Shown: piece by piece, positions 44,343-56,465 of the stretch
Position numbering within the stretch: the stretch's first letter is position 1
How the letters are laid out: every line of letters starts with the position of its first letter
DNA from: Orychophragmus violaceus
Taxonomy: Eukaryota; Streptophyta; Magnoliopsida; Brassicales; Brassicaceae
Length of the DNA: 64,000 nt
Direction of reading: 5' to 3'
Assembly (NCBI GenBank): GCA_030180135.1
Contig: CM058232.1
Location: 74,764,016 to 74,828,015, forward strand
Translations under genes and position numbers: made by a program
Notes under the pieces: generated by a model
The model's input: the letters and a program-made list of their open reading frames with translations, nothing else
Told to the model about the DNA's origin: nothing
Databases searched by the model: none

Positions 44343-45903
44343 GAATATGGCGTATCTCATCTTCCAACTCTTCAATTTCCACGAGTTCCTCAACGCTTAA
44401 CTGCTTTTTCTGGCCAGATGACAGCTCCTTACCACTTCTCAATGTCACCGCATTGCATTGGTACTTAGGATTGGCATCAGTCCTACCCGGGAGATATCCC
44501 TCTTCCCTTTGAGCATGTCCAGCAGTTCTTGCAACCTTAGCATCAAGCTCTTTCATGTGTGTGTTCAAACACTCAAACTTCCCATTCAGCTCCCTGTAGA
44601 TTGTATCCATCTTTGCGTCAGCATCTGCTGCGTACTTAGTCTGACTCTCCATTAGCTGTCTTAGCATCATCTCTACTTTACTCTCAGACTCGTTGGCTTT
44701 CTTAAAACCACCTTGCTGAACTCCATTGGAGAATCTGTTTCCCTGTTGATTTCTAAATCTACTACCTTGGAAACCAGAACCTCCCATGTAATTCACTTCT
44801 TCTTCCTGAGTGTCCTCCTCAGTCTGAATTACCTCTACATCTTGGGTAGAGTGGACAGCTTTCTTACTTGTTAGGAGATTGTAAACTGTGTCTAGCCTAG
44901 ATCTAATCTCAGTCATGTTAGAATCCTCTATACTTCCACCGGATTTCTTCCTCTTTTCATCTATAGTTTTGCAACTGTAGCTGCTAATCAGGTTCCCAAT
45001 CAACTGCTTAGCTTGTGTAGGAGTCCTGGTGTTGAAATTAGCATTACTGGAATTATCCAGCGCAGTCTGATAAGGGAGATCTATGCCTCTGAAGAAGATA
45101 CCAATCAGCTGTACTTCTGTGAATCCATGGTGCGGACAGTCACGCTGATACTGCTTAAATCTCATCCAGGCAGTCTTCAAGGGCTCCACAGCTCCTTGGG
45201 AAAAAGTGAGTATGTCCTGTCTGGACTGATCTGAGCGTGCATCATCATAGAAGTGACGCAGGAACTCACTCTTTAAGGCTGCCCAAGTAGTATACTGACC
45301 AGGTGCCAGTTGTCTCAGCCATGCACTAGCGTCTCCAGCAAGACTGTGCGGAAATAGCTTAAGGAACAGATAGTCTGGGCATACTCCTTCATACTTCATG
45401 CCAGTGACTATGTCCTCAAACTTGTCAATGTGATCCATAGGCTGCTCTGCTTGAAGACCATGAAAAGCAATCTGTCTCATCAGCTGGTAGTAGATGGTCT
45501 TTACCTCAAAATCATTCCTCTCAAAAGCAGGAAGCACTAGAGCTGCTCGGTTTGCATGAAACTCATCAGGTCTGTTGTAGTCAGCTAGTGTCCTCTCATG
45601 AACCACCATCTCTCTACCTTGGGCCTGTCCTTGACCCTGGTTTTGGTTCAGCTCCTGTTGTTGTTGCTCAGGAGGATCAGGGATGATATTCCCTTCAGCA
45701 TCAACCCGATGCCCAGCAGCATTGTACGGGTTGTTATCTCGGTCCCTCAGGGTACCTTCAGCATCTGGTATCAAGATCAGACGTTCTCGTACCATTCTCT
45801 CTCTCTTTTCTCTTCTGATAGTCATTTCTAGACGTCCAAGTTCCTCTAGTCCGAGATTAAGCAAGCTCGAGTTCGGATTACTTCGAGTTTTCTGCGTTGG
45901 CAT

Positions 45904-46148
45904 AAACTGTCTGTAATCGTCCAGCAACGATCGATGCTATCAGTGCAACGATCGATTCAATCTCAGAATCGCCTAGTGACGATCGACGCAAGGGATGCAA
46001 CGATCGACGCAAGGCGAAAGTCGTACCTGCGACAGAAACAAACAGAGAAAAAGTTAGCAAAATATAAAAACAAAACGAAAAAGCAAAAACAAAAAGAAAA
46101 ATTTCTAGTAAAAACCCTAAGTTCGGTCCTATCGAAGACTCTAAGAGT
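45904..46148 (-). other. Athila-C leader
   Basis: CGATCG pairs with cores 45928/45949 and 45980/46001 (both 21 bp apart). An acceptor-like TGTTTCTGTCGCAG (minus) lies just upstream of the second pair. The primer site TGGCGCCGTTGCCGGGG follows at 46149-46165. Confidence 0.75.
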
Positions 46149-46171
46149 CCCCGGCAACGGCGCCAAAAACT

Positions 46172-47394
46172 TGATAGGTTCAGAGTTTTAATCCCTATAC
46201 TAAACTGCAAGTGCACAGCAATATCAATGTAGTATATAGGGTTATCGAATCCACAGGGACACTTGGTCTCAATAGATCAGAACAGTAGAGACTAATACTA
46301 GAAAGAAAGCAATGTAATTGAATTAAAAGCGGTGTGAGAAAGTAAATCAGTAGCAGAGATTAACGGTTGTGGAAGCAATAAACTAAAAGCGTCAAGCCTA
46401 GGGTATTCTCAGGAAATCAGACAAGCAGACAGTTCATTCAGCAAGGATCTAATTAAGCACAGTTCTAGAACTCAAAACACAGATATAGAATTAACCAAAT
46501 TCCTTTGCGATAATTCTCTAAGTCTAAGTGCAGCAAACCAAACTTTCGTTTGCGAGAACTAACAGATTAAACTAGAATTAATCCCAAGTTTGATATGTTC
46601 ACAATTATCCTAAACCAAACTTCCGTTTGCGAATAGTTTAATTGCCCAATTTAATTAGTTCAGATTCCTAAACCCCACTTCCGTGACGTATTTAGCAACC
46701 TAAGATCTAGATTCTAATTGATCAGGTTAGAACTAGCTTTAAGCACAATTAAATTGAAGAACATATATAGTTATGAATCCTTAACTGAATTTGAACAAGT
46801 CTAGCAAGTCATGAAATCCTATGTGAGAAACCCTAAACCTAACTAGGAATCTACTCAGACATAGATAATGAAAACATGATCATATGATGAATAAATTGCA
46901 TAAAAGAATAAGAGTAAAAGGGGTTCGAAATCTTCTCCAAATACAGATGAAGTAATAGGTTCAGATCAGCCCCAAAAGATCTAAAAATCCTCTGCTCTTA
47001 ATTATGAAAGTGTATTGTAAAGCGTCTAAAGCGTATCTAATTAAAACACTAAAAACTCTATTATATAGGTCTAATCTCGGCCAGGGGCTTCTTTGTAAAT
47101 ATCAGGAACTTCTGGATCAAAGTGAAAATTCTTGACTCTTCATAAACCGCCGAGTTTTGGCCCATCTCGCTGGTGCATCGATCGATGCTAGAGTGCAACG
47201 ATCGACACCTTTCTCTGTTTCGGACAGTGAACTCTATCTCTCGGCCAAACACTCCAAAAATCTCCAAAATGCTCCATTATCTCCAATTCAGCTCCAAACC
47301 TGATTATACCTGTAAAAGACTCTAAAAGAACACAAAAGACACTAAAAACACAACTATATCATGGCATAAAACCGGTAAAAACCATGATATATCA
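46172..47394 (-). repeat. Athila-C 5' LTR (1223 bp)
   Basis: Eight bases longer than the 3' LTR because ACAAGCAG is duplicated near 46420; otherwise about 11 substitutions. CGATCG pair near 47176-47206. Confidence 0.93.
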
Positions 47395-48182
47395 CAAGTT
47401 CTCGGGAAATCAAGAATATAAGCTAATCAATCAATCCAGATTGAATTAAGAACATTTCTAGAACTAGAATCACGAAAATATAACAGATCAACTTTCGTTG
47501 GAAATTTTATCTATGTCTAACAACCTAGCAAACCAACTTTCGTTGCGAATTCTAGAGTTCTAAACATGCATTAAACTTAAGTTTGTTCGTTCACTATTTC
47601 CCTAAGCCAAATTTCTTTGCGAATAGACAAATTTCTCATCTAGGTTCTGTCTAGTAAATTAACCAACTTTCGTTGTGAGAATCAACCTAACATCAATAAT
47701 CTAAGTAGCTAATTCATATTAAGCATTAAGATCAACCTAGACAAAGAACTAAAAAAAATTGAATTCCTATAGATCAGTTAACCTAATATTCCATGAAATC
47801 CCTAAACCTAACAAGTGAATTATTCAGCCATGATCAATGAACAAAAATCATATTTGAATTAGAAAACATAAAGAGATCAATAGGATAAATAAAGGGGTTC
47901 AAAGTCTTCTCTCTGTCGAGTATCTGATCAGCCCCAGAAAGCTCCAAATCTCTCTCTCTAAACTCTCTCAATGTAAAATAAAGCATAGCCTAAAAATGGC
48001 TTAAAACCCTTATATAATATTCTAAACACGTTTTGGGCCTTTCTGCAAATATGGAAAACTTCTGGAAAAAAGTAAAAAACCCATAAAAACCTGTAAAACA
48101 CCTGAAAAGACTCCAAAACACATAAAAGACTAGATAAAAAGACTTATATCATGGTTAAAACCCATAAAACCATGATATATCA
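47395..48182 (-). repeat. Athila-B 5' LTR, proximal part
   Basis: Continues 29679-29896 after the CAAGT duplication. The total is about 1.0 kb; about 150 bp around 48075, including the CGATCG pair, is missing relative to 24313-25479. On the minus strand a polypurine tract precedes it (48183 upward), so another Athila body once lay upstream. Confidence 0.75.
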
Positions 48183-48540
48183 ACTCTCCCACACTTAAGC
48201 CTTTGCTTGCTCTCAAGCAAACAAAAAACCAAGATCAGGAGAGGAAGTTTGAAAACTTTAGAAACTCATTTCATCGTCGGAGCACCACACTCACATTGCC
48301 TTTAGTAATCCACTTGAAAACAAGCCTGCAGAAATTAAAACCACAATGTACTTCCTCCACACTTAGCAAATGTCCCAAGTAAACTCCACAATCAGATTCA
48401 GAGCATTCAAATTCACCATAATGACTTCTATAATCAATTAAGTGAGGTCTCGCCAAGGGAGTATCGATCAAAGAACACATGGACTTTTACCCTGTCAGTA
48501 CCTGATTACAAGATTGTCAACCCCCAGAAGCCTGATCTCC
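48183..48540 (-). other. Athila 3' UTR fragment upstream of Athila-B
   Basis: Minus-strand polypurine tract (CTCTCCCACACTTAA on plus) and hairpin TTTGCTTG/CAAGCAAA near 48200-48222. The fragment is an inverted copy of about 50110-50454. It stops at an inversion junction near 48540. Confidence 0.65.
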
Positions 48541-49160
48541 TACTTATAGTCAAGCTAATGACTGAGTGGGAGGCAACCGAATGATCCTCTGCTACTTGGT
48601 AGATCCTCTGCTATAGGACATTCCGATCAGAGTTGGAAAATATCTGATTCCAACAGACTTTGTGGTGCTGAATTATGAGATTGAACCGGATGATCCTCTA
48701 CTACTTGGTAGATCTTTTTTGGCTACAGCTGGAGCAGTTATTGATGTGAGGATCAGATCTTCATCTGGGTGATAAGCCTTTGCAGTTCAAGATGGATAAG
48801 CTGCATAAATCCACCATTCATGGACAGAGCTTTAGTGTTGAGGTTGAGCCAAATATTCAAATTTGGGAAGTTAAAGTGTTAGATATTGGAGAGAAGAAGA
48901 CGATGGTTCACCCTGAGCCTAACATCTTCAGATCATGCAACTGATCATAAGCAGAAAGCTCCAAACATCTCAACTCCACCAAATCAAAGGTATGAATCCT
49001 TTCGACTTAAACCTCCTAATCCAATTGTTGTGAATGCAGGGAAACACAACATCCCACCCACGCTTCGCTCCCTCCTTGGTTTTATTCCTTCATTCCTTGG
49101 TATAGCTCATGATCACACAGCTTATACACCACCATGGATGAGGAAACTTTCACAGAGGTA
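48541..49160 (+). pseudogene. Athila-E protease and C-terminal tail fragment
   Basis: Plus strand. It begins with a scrap of the post-ORF sequence (GACTGAGTGGGAGGCAACC), then protease-distal sequence reading PTDFVVLNYEIEPDDPL-like with frame changes, then SFSVEVEPNIQIWEVK. The KQKAPN, SFLG and TPPWM motifs of the tail end near 49160. It matches Athila-B 26640-27110 in the opposite orientation. There is no RT, as in Athila-B and D. Confidence 0.65.
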
Positions 49161-50454
49161 GTATAAGCCGTTGTTTAAACCCCGGGGAGCCTAAACTCCA
49201 ACCCATAGTCAATCTAATGTCTAAAAACAAGCTCTGAGTGGGAGGCAACCTACTAGTGAGTATGTTTTTCCTTTATATTCATTTTGATTTTTGGTTTCTT
49301 TGATTTTTCTTTTTTTGGTGTGTTAAGGACGTGAGAAAAATCACAGACAATCATCATCCATCGACGCATCTTAAGCATTGCTCGACACACTATTTTAACA
49401 TAGCATCGATCGACACCAAGATGGTGTCGATCGACGCACATTTTGCGACAGGTAAGTGTTCTCCATTTTCAGTTTATGTTCATTTTGATTATTGTTCTCC
49501 CAAGCCCAAACTTCTATAACAATGGGGACAATGTTGTTTAAGCGTGGGGGGAGGGGGTAGTTACTGACACACCCTTTTCTGTTTTCTTAGAGTTACTTGA
49601 GTCATTTTATTGAGTCAAACCTTGAGTAGAAAACTAGGACTTTTTGAGGAAATCACCACATTTGCAGAAACTTAAGTGACCAAACTTCCAACAATTCTCT
49701 GACTATTAGAAAACCACACGAATCAACCTACCAAGGACACCCATATCACTTCAGGTATTCAGAGGATTCATTACTGACTTCACTCTAACTTGAATTACTT
49801 TTTCTCACCCATGGTCTTGGTATACTTTGGATAGGATTCTTCAAGCAGTCCTGAAAGTCTTGTAAATCTGTCTGAGTATGGTCCCCTTCTCCCTTCCCTT
49901 CAAGCAAATAAAAAAAAAAGAAAAGAGTAATAAATTGCGGATAATCTAGTAGCTTTGAAGTGATCACGTGAGTGGTAGAGACCCTATTATCTCTTGTGCT
50001 TCATGGAATGTGTCCACAATAATACTCCAATAAAAAGGAAGAGCAGCTGATAAAAAAATGATACCCAAAGGGGAAAAATCAACTGCTGAAGTGAAAAAAG
50101 GGAAAAGAAAGGAACCATAAGTTGACAGTCTTATAATCAGGTATGACAGGGTAAGATTCTATGTGTTCTTTGATCGATACTTTCTTGGTGAGACCGTACT
50201 TAACTGATAGAAGCCAGTGTGGTGAATTTGAATGCTTTGAATTCGATTGTGGAGTTTACTTGGGACAATTTCTAATTGTGGGGGAAGTATACTGTGTTTT
50301 TGATTTCTGCAGGCTTGTTTTCATGTGTATTACTAAAGGGAATGTGAGTGTGGTGCCCCAACGATGAAATGAGTTTGTGAAGTTTTTAAACTTCTTCTCC
50401 TGATCTTGGTTTTCTGTTTGCTTGAGGGCAAGCAAATGCTAAGAGTGGGAGAGT
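49161..50454 (+). other. Athila-E 3' UTR
   Basis: GAGTGGGAGGCAACC near 49235, CGATCG pair near 49404-49438 followed by GCGACAG/GTAAGTG, two polypurine-like tracts near 49535 and 50275, hairpin near 50416-50436, and the decayed tract AAGAGTGGGAGAGT at the LTR. Confidence 0.7.
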
Positions 50455-50740
50455 TGATATATCATGATTTTTATGGGTTTTTAACTATGATATAAATCTT
50501 TGTTATCGAGTCTTTTATGTGTGTTTGGAGTTTTTTCAAGTATTTTACAGGTTTAGGAACATCTTGAGCTTAATTGGAAGTTTTAGATGCATTTGGAGTG
50601 CAGTTCTACACTATATAGAGATTTTACGGAGTTCACTGGCTGTGTCTACTTAGTGCGTCGACCTCCGCAAGAAGTGTGTCGGTTGATGCACCACCTGTTC
50701 CAAAATAATACGCGTGAAAATCTGCATTTTTGAAAATTTG
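50455..50740 (+). repeat. Athila-E 3' LTR, truncated
   Basis: TGATATATCATGATTTTTATGG and about 285 bp of LTR similar to the minus strand of 25479-25195. It ends near GCATTTTTGAAA, where AT-rich non-element DNA begins. Confidence 0.7.
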
Positions 50741-53700
50741 TGCGTGAAAGTATTTTGAAAATTTGATAAAATAATCTTTTAAAACTATCATCGAAAAGCA
50801 TTAGCTATAATCAAATTCATTATATATTCCAATAATATAATTATTGAATAATTTTAATATTTTATCAAATTAGAAATATATCAATTGAAATTAGATAATA
50901 TATCTTTTAACCCATTTTTTATTAGTCAAATTTTGTTTTTAATAGTATAAATAATTAAAAATCGGTTATTTTCAATATGCTTAATGTTTTATAATGGTCT
51001 AAATATAAATTTTTTAAATTAATTTAGATTAAAATATAATTAAAAATTTTAGTAGATTTTAATAATAAATATAAATATAATAATTATTTTTATTAAAAAT
51101 CAAAAATAAAAATATTTTGTAAGGTTTTTTAGTAATATAAATATATATTCATTTTTGAATTAAAAAGAAGATATTAATATCTATTTTGAAAATATATTTT
51201 GAATAAAATCATAAATTTTATAATATTTATATTAAAATATAATTAAATTTATTTTATAATAAATTTAATAATAATTTCGAATTTTTTTTTTTTAGAAAAT
51301 ATATATTTATTTATTATTTATATATTTATTTAAAAATTCTAATATGTATTTATTTATTATTTATATTTAAAATATAAATATATTAAATATATTATGAATA
51401 TATTTTGGAATTAAATTATTAATCAGAAAATATTTAATATGGTCTACATATAGTCTAAAACTTAATAATCTTAAAATAGCCTCAATGAAACCTAAAAATC
51501 TTAAATAAATACAATGATGCAATATGTAAAATCCCATCTAAAACTAATGTTAATTTTAAAAATAGTCACTTATTTTACTATGTATATTTTGGGGCCACTT
51601 AGCCGTTGTAGATGGCTCAATATCGACTTGGGCCGAGCTTTTAGTGCGATGCTAAGTTTATATCCAACACATCCATAATAAATTGCATTACATATCAACA
51701 CGATTGAGACCTTCTCTTCATATCAACACATCCATAAGATGGTCCATCCTCGATTATTTATCTCGACCGACAATATATATCTCAAGTTTGAAGAGTTTAT
51801 GAATCAAATTAACAATAGCTAAATGATCTCTGTCATAGCCAAAAATCATCAATCAATCGTCAATTCTTTCAAACTAAATCTAAATAAATTAACTTAAGGT
51901 TTTTTTTTTTTGAAAAAAAATTAACTTAAGGTTAACAAGTTAAGATAGGAGCAAACCAAAATAATCTTTGCTTACATTGAGGAGGACCGATTCAGTTGAC
52001 ATATCTAACTCTCCCTCTCACACAACTTGTGGATTGTATGAAAAAAACATACCATGTGACCAATATTTTGCTAGATGACATCATTGATAGTCCATTTTCA
52101 TGTGCCTTGCAGCTTCCTATTTCTTCTATAACTCTTATGTATTTGTTCTCTTCTTCCCAAATTGTAGAGGTTGTTTTGGGTTTTGTTAGATGCATTCTAA
52201 GGTATACTAAATGCATGATAAGATTTTGTCCTTATACTGTGTCTGTTTTGTCACTGATAAATGCTTATTGTCCTCACACTATTGGATCTTAGTGTTGTGT
52301 AATATTATTCCCTATTTCTTGTCCTATTATACTGTCTCTGGCCCCAATCTCCATGCCTTCTTTAACTCCAAGAGGTTCTATGGATACTCTGCATCCTTCA
52401 TATAATACTATTTTATACATATTTTTTTTTTAAATGGCAACTACTATTGAAATTAGGTATGGACATTATAAAATATATAAATTTGAATCCGTTTATGTCA
52501 TAATTGAATTACAACTATTTGGATTTAGATTCGTGAATCTTAGATACCTGTATAAAAATCATAATATTTTTGGTTATCTAGATCATGATTTGTAACGAAA
52601 GTAAATATATGAGCTTAATAAATACAAAATAAGCATAAATGAAACCGTATAATTTTTTTTATCAGAAAGGAATTCTAAAATATCTTATAAAAACTAGATT
52701 TTAACGCGTGTTTGGAAAATGTGAATATATATTTTTTATAAAATTTAAAATTTTAATTATTTTTGTTAATAATTTAGATTTTTATTATGTAATATAATTT
52801 TATTTATATTTTTTAATTCGTGTTATAAAGCGTGAGTTAATAATTTAAATTTTTTAAATATATTAAAATAATAAATTATGTATTATTTAAGAGGAACTAT
52901 ATCATAGAGATAAATAGACTAAAATCATGATTTCACATTATAAGTTTTAACCCGTGTTCTAACATAAAATAATGGTTTCTGAACTAATTTTATAATATAT
53001 TTTTTTTTATAAAATAATGGTTTTTGAACTAATTTTATAATATGTATTAGAAAATAACCGTAGTAAAAGTTATGTAATATAAGTTTAATTTTTGTTGCAT
53101 TTATCAAAAAATCTTGTTATAAATAACATTTATGTGAAACTTATTATGTGTTTTAATATTTTAATAATTAAATATTTACAAAAATAGAAACATAATAATT
53201 TTTTTTACATTGGTTTAAGTTTATTTTAATTTTTATATGACTGAAATTTGTCAATTCATCTTCATAATCCGTTTTACAGGAGAAAAAAATTGTTTTTGAT
53301 ATTTGAAAATCAAAATTGGCTAATTTATTTTTCAACAAGTTTTCTAGTGATATAAACTGTTTTCAAATTTGAGGGAACAACCTATTTAAAACTGCAATCT
53401 TAAAACATCAATCATATGACATATCATATATTTCAATAACATAAATATTGATTCATTTTAATATTTTTATCAAACTAAAACTATATCTTCATATTTAAAC
53501 TCATGAAAAGTTCGTTTTAAAATTGTTTAATTTATTTTGTAATAATAAGTTAAATTATGTTTATAAATATTTACATAATTTTGCACACCAACACATATTC
53601 TCAACCGTTTTTCAATAAGCAACCTATCATACATTCGAACAATATAAATTGATTAATTTTAATTTTTCATTAAAGTAAAAATAGATCAATCTAATTTTAA

Positions 53701-55009
53701 TATAACTAAATTAAAATTTAGTTTATAGTAGTTTATTTGTTTTTATAATACTCACTTAAAACAATTATGTTAAAAATACATGAATATTTGTTGTTTCATA
53801 TATATATATATATATATATATATTTAAGTTGATTTTGTAATTTATAAAATAATTGGTATATTGAGTCATTTAATTTTATTTATCATGTTTTTAATAATAT
53901 AATTTTGTTATGGAATATATATATATATAACATATCAAAATGTAACTAATTTAATTTATAATAATTTTAATAATAAATTATAATTAGTAAATTATTTTTA
54001 GAAATAAAATCGACTAAATAATTTTATTAGATTTTTCTATAGTAAAAAATAAAATATACATTTACATTTAACAAAAGAAAGATATTGATATTATGAATAA
54101 ATAGTTTGAATTTGGTTTGATACTATTATCCTTAAAAATGTATAAATAAATGTAATGGCATAATTTATAATATCTTTATATTATTTGGGAAATGTTTTAA
54201 AATTTATAGATTTTTTAAATTGGTTGAATACTAAGTTACTCTTAATAAAATTAGGTTTTTATTATGTTAATTTTAATTTATGTTTTTAATATTTATTCAA
54301 ATAATGAAAAAAAAAAGACGACGAGAATTTGATATCTAAATTTTTGGTTTGTAGTAATGTAGAGTTGTGTATATCCAAAACTTTGATATCAAGTGAGAAA
54401 AACACGGATTTGAAACGCTATCACGTTTTAAGTTTGACTTATATATTATATAAAATTAAAATATATTTTTGATATTTATATGAATATGAGTTTTTATTTT
54501 TGGCATATTTGTATATTAGGAAAGATATCCATAAACTATATTTTAAGAGATTAGTCTTGTCATCTCTGTAGGTTCGGTATACTTTTAATTAATAATAATA
54601 AAAAAAAAAGGTAATGTAGAGCCGTAGAGGCATGGACATGCATGTCTCTTCACCTACTTAAGAAACCTCTATAATGTCTCAACCTCTATTTTAGGTTATG
54701 AAGAGTCAATTAAAAACAGCAACACCACTTATGTCAAATTGTTTAAGAATACATCAACCTTTTTCAAACGATAAGAATTAAACTTCTAAATTAATTGTCA
54801 ACTTTACTTCTCTTCAATCTAAGCCACAAATTAATCATACGTTAATTCACAAATTAATATTTATATTACATTAATGGATATCTATGAACTTAAGTTCTGT
54901 TGACGTTTATCGATCTTTCATCTATCCATGCATTAATGCATTATTAACATGAGATTATTACATTTAAAGACACTTTAAAAGTTTTCAATTACATAAAAGC
55001 ACTTTGTGC
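50741..55009. other. AT-rich sequence without recognised genes
   Basis: Very AT-rich, stops in all frames, poly-T and poly-A runs (for example 51284-51293 and 51901-51925). A few short ORFs near 51990-52405 match nothing I know. Possibly a decayed intergenic region bounding the retroelement stack. Confidence 0.5.
53798..53823. repeat. (TA)n microsatellite
   Basis: About 13 TA units. Shorter TA runs are at about 53918-53930 and 56678-56694. Confidence 0.9.
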
Positions 55010-56465
55010 TCCTAAGAGCATTCTAATATATTACACCATTTTTATTTCAAAATGGTGTAATTCCAAAATAGTAATGTTTTTAAAACCGGACCCCTGACTG
55101 AACCGATAAAGCTTTTGGGTTATGGGTTAATATGGTCAGACCGGGTTTGACCGGATTCGATAATAATTTAAAAATAATATATATAGATAATATGTTATTA
55201 ATTTCAAATTATCAAATAAGACATTTCAGTAATCATAATTTTTAAAAACATGTGTAACAATTATTAAAAAATACTTTAAAAGTTTAAATGTTAAATCAAC
55301 AACGTTCCGACATATATAAATATGTTGAGATCTAGGCCAAAAGACGTTCTGAAATACCTTAAATGGATAATTTATCTTCAAGACATATTGTTCACCAACA
55401 TACACATTATGTCTCTTAAATGCATAGTTTTTACTTTCTTTGTTATTCGTCTATTGAGAGAAGAGATAAGATATAGTAACACATTTAACCATACTTTTTA
55501 ATAAATATTTAAAACTAATATAATTATATTTGATTGTTTACGAAAGACAAAGTAATTAACAAAATATAAAATAATATTTTATAAAACCCGGTTTGATACG
55601 GTTCAATGGGTCGCCGATTTCCAGTTTTTTGGTGGTTCAATCCGGTTTTTTAACCGCTTCAACTATCATTGAGTTTTATAATCAACCCAAACCGGGTATG
55701 CTTCTGGTTCGCGGTTCAACCCGGTCCGACCGCCGGGTTGGTCCGGTTTTTAAAACACTGCAAAATAGTGTTGGATTAGGTTCTAATATATATACTATTT
55801 TCTACACTAAAAATATTTTAAGTGTATTTTTACATTTTAATTTACTTTTAATTGCTAATAATATATTTTATTTATAAAATTTACAAATTTACTTATTTTT
55901 TAATTTTTTTATAAATTATGACATTAATTAAATTTAACCATTACAATATAAAAAGTATATATTATACCACATTAAAATATTTAAACAAAATAGATTCTGA
56001 GTAAAATAATCATCCAAATGTCTGTACATATGTTCAAAGTAAACAAATACAAATTTACCAAAAAAGGCCGAACAACAACAATATCAACCAGATTTGTCTC
56101 AATATGCTTCATTTGGACAATATTTTAGTGGTTTTGGTGATATGGAAACAATTTACCAGATTTCTAAGTCAATAGTCGTTTTTGTATTAATTAAATATTA
56201 TGTTAGTTTTAATTTCATTTTTAATCTATTTTACATATATATCAATAGTTTATTTCATTTTATTTTTAATTAAAATTATTATAAGATTTTCAAATTTATT
56301 TTTAAAATAAATTGTTATATTTCTTAAAATTGAATAATTTAACATTTGAAAGAGTATTTTATAAAAAAAAAAATTCAACTCCAAAATGGTATGAAAAATA
56401 AGATTACACCAAATTTGGTGAAAATGGGTTTACACCATTTGGTGTGAAATTAAAAATGCTCTGAG
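55010..56465. mobile_element. Candidate terminal-inverted-repeat DNA transposon
   Basis: The left end CTAAGAGCATTCTAAT...TACACC and the right end, read in reverse, CTCAGAGCATTTTTAAT...CACACC form an imperfect inverted repeat. GCACTTT occurs next to both ends and may be the remnant of a target duplication. No transposase. Boundaries are uncertain by several bases. It hosts the element at 55073-55760. Confidence 0.45.
55073..55760. mobile_element. Nested 688-bp non-autonomous DNA transposon, 9-bp duplication
   Basis: The ends AATGTTTTTAAAACCGGACC and, in reverse, CAGTGTTTTAAAAACCGGACC form an inverted repeat. Both flanks read CAAAATAGT (55064-55072 and 55761-55769). A 9-bp duplication fits Mutator-like elements; an 8-bp reading would fit hAT. 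The ends are rich in CCGG/GGTTC words and no ORF codes for a transposase. Confidence 0.6.

Larger units (their letters stand above)
40852..45903 (-). pseudogene. Athila-C gag-pol, main part
   Basis: Minus strand, open without interruption to the AthNA-2 site. I place the start at the ATG 45901-45903 (MPTQKTRSNP), which aligns with the starts of the other Athila gags; an in-frame ATG at 45927 would add 8 residues. Order: Gag N-terminal block and Gln-rich linker, capsid (about residues 100-300), coiled-coil region, protease (LCDLGSSVNLMP), RT (RMCIDYRKLNAATRKDHFPL, box VFMDDFS), RNase H (VMCDASDYAVG, ATTEKELLAVV, HTDHSALKYL), integrase zinc finger (H..H, HCDACQRRG) and the first catalytic Asp (CWGIDFMGP). 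The frame resumes at 33201-32473. Without the insertion Gag-Pol would be about 1.9 kilo-residues, typical for Athila. CGATCG pairs sit only in the linkers between domains. Confidence 0.92.
29897..47394 (-). mobile_element. Athila-C: autonomous-type Athila, split by AthNA-2
   Basis: A minus-strand element with LTRs of 1223 bp (5') and 1215 bp (3'), a perfect CAAGT duplication (29892-29896 and 47395-47399), primer site, complete gag-pol frame and polypurine tract. Removing AthNA-2 and one GGTAC leaves about 9.85 kb. The LTRs differ by about 11 substitutions and one 8-bp indel (ACAAGCAG). It has no env-like ORF. Confidence 0.95.

Noticed and set aside
51992..52405. Short ORFs in the AT-rich region as a host gene fragment
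   Set aside because: I could not match the peptide to a family on either strand, and there are no exon signals or neighbouring conserved frame.
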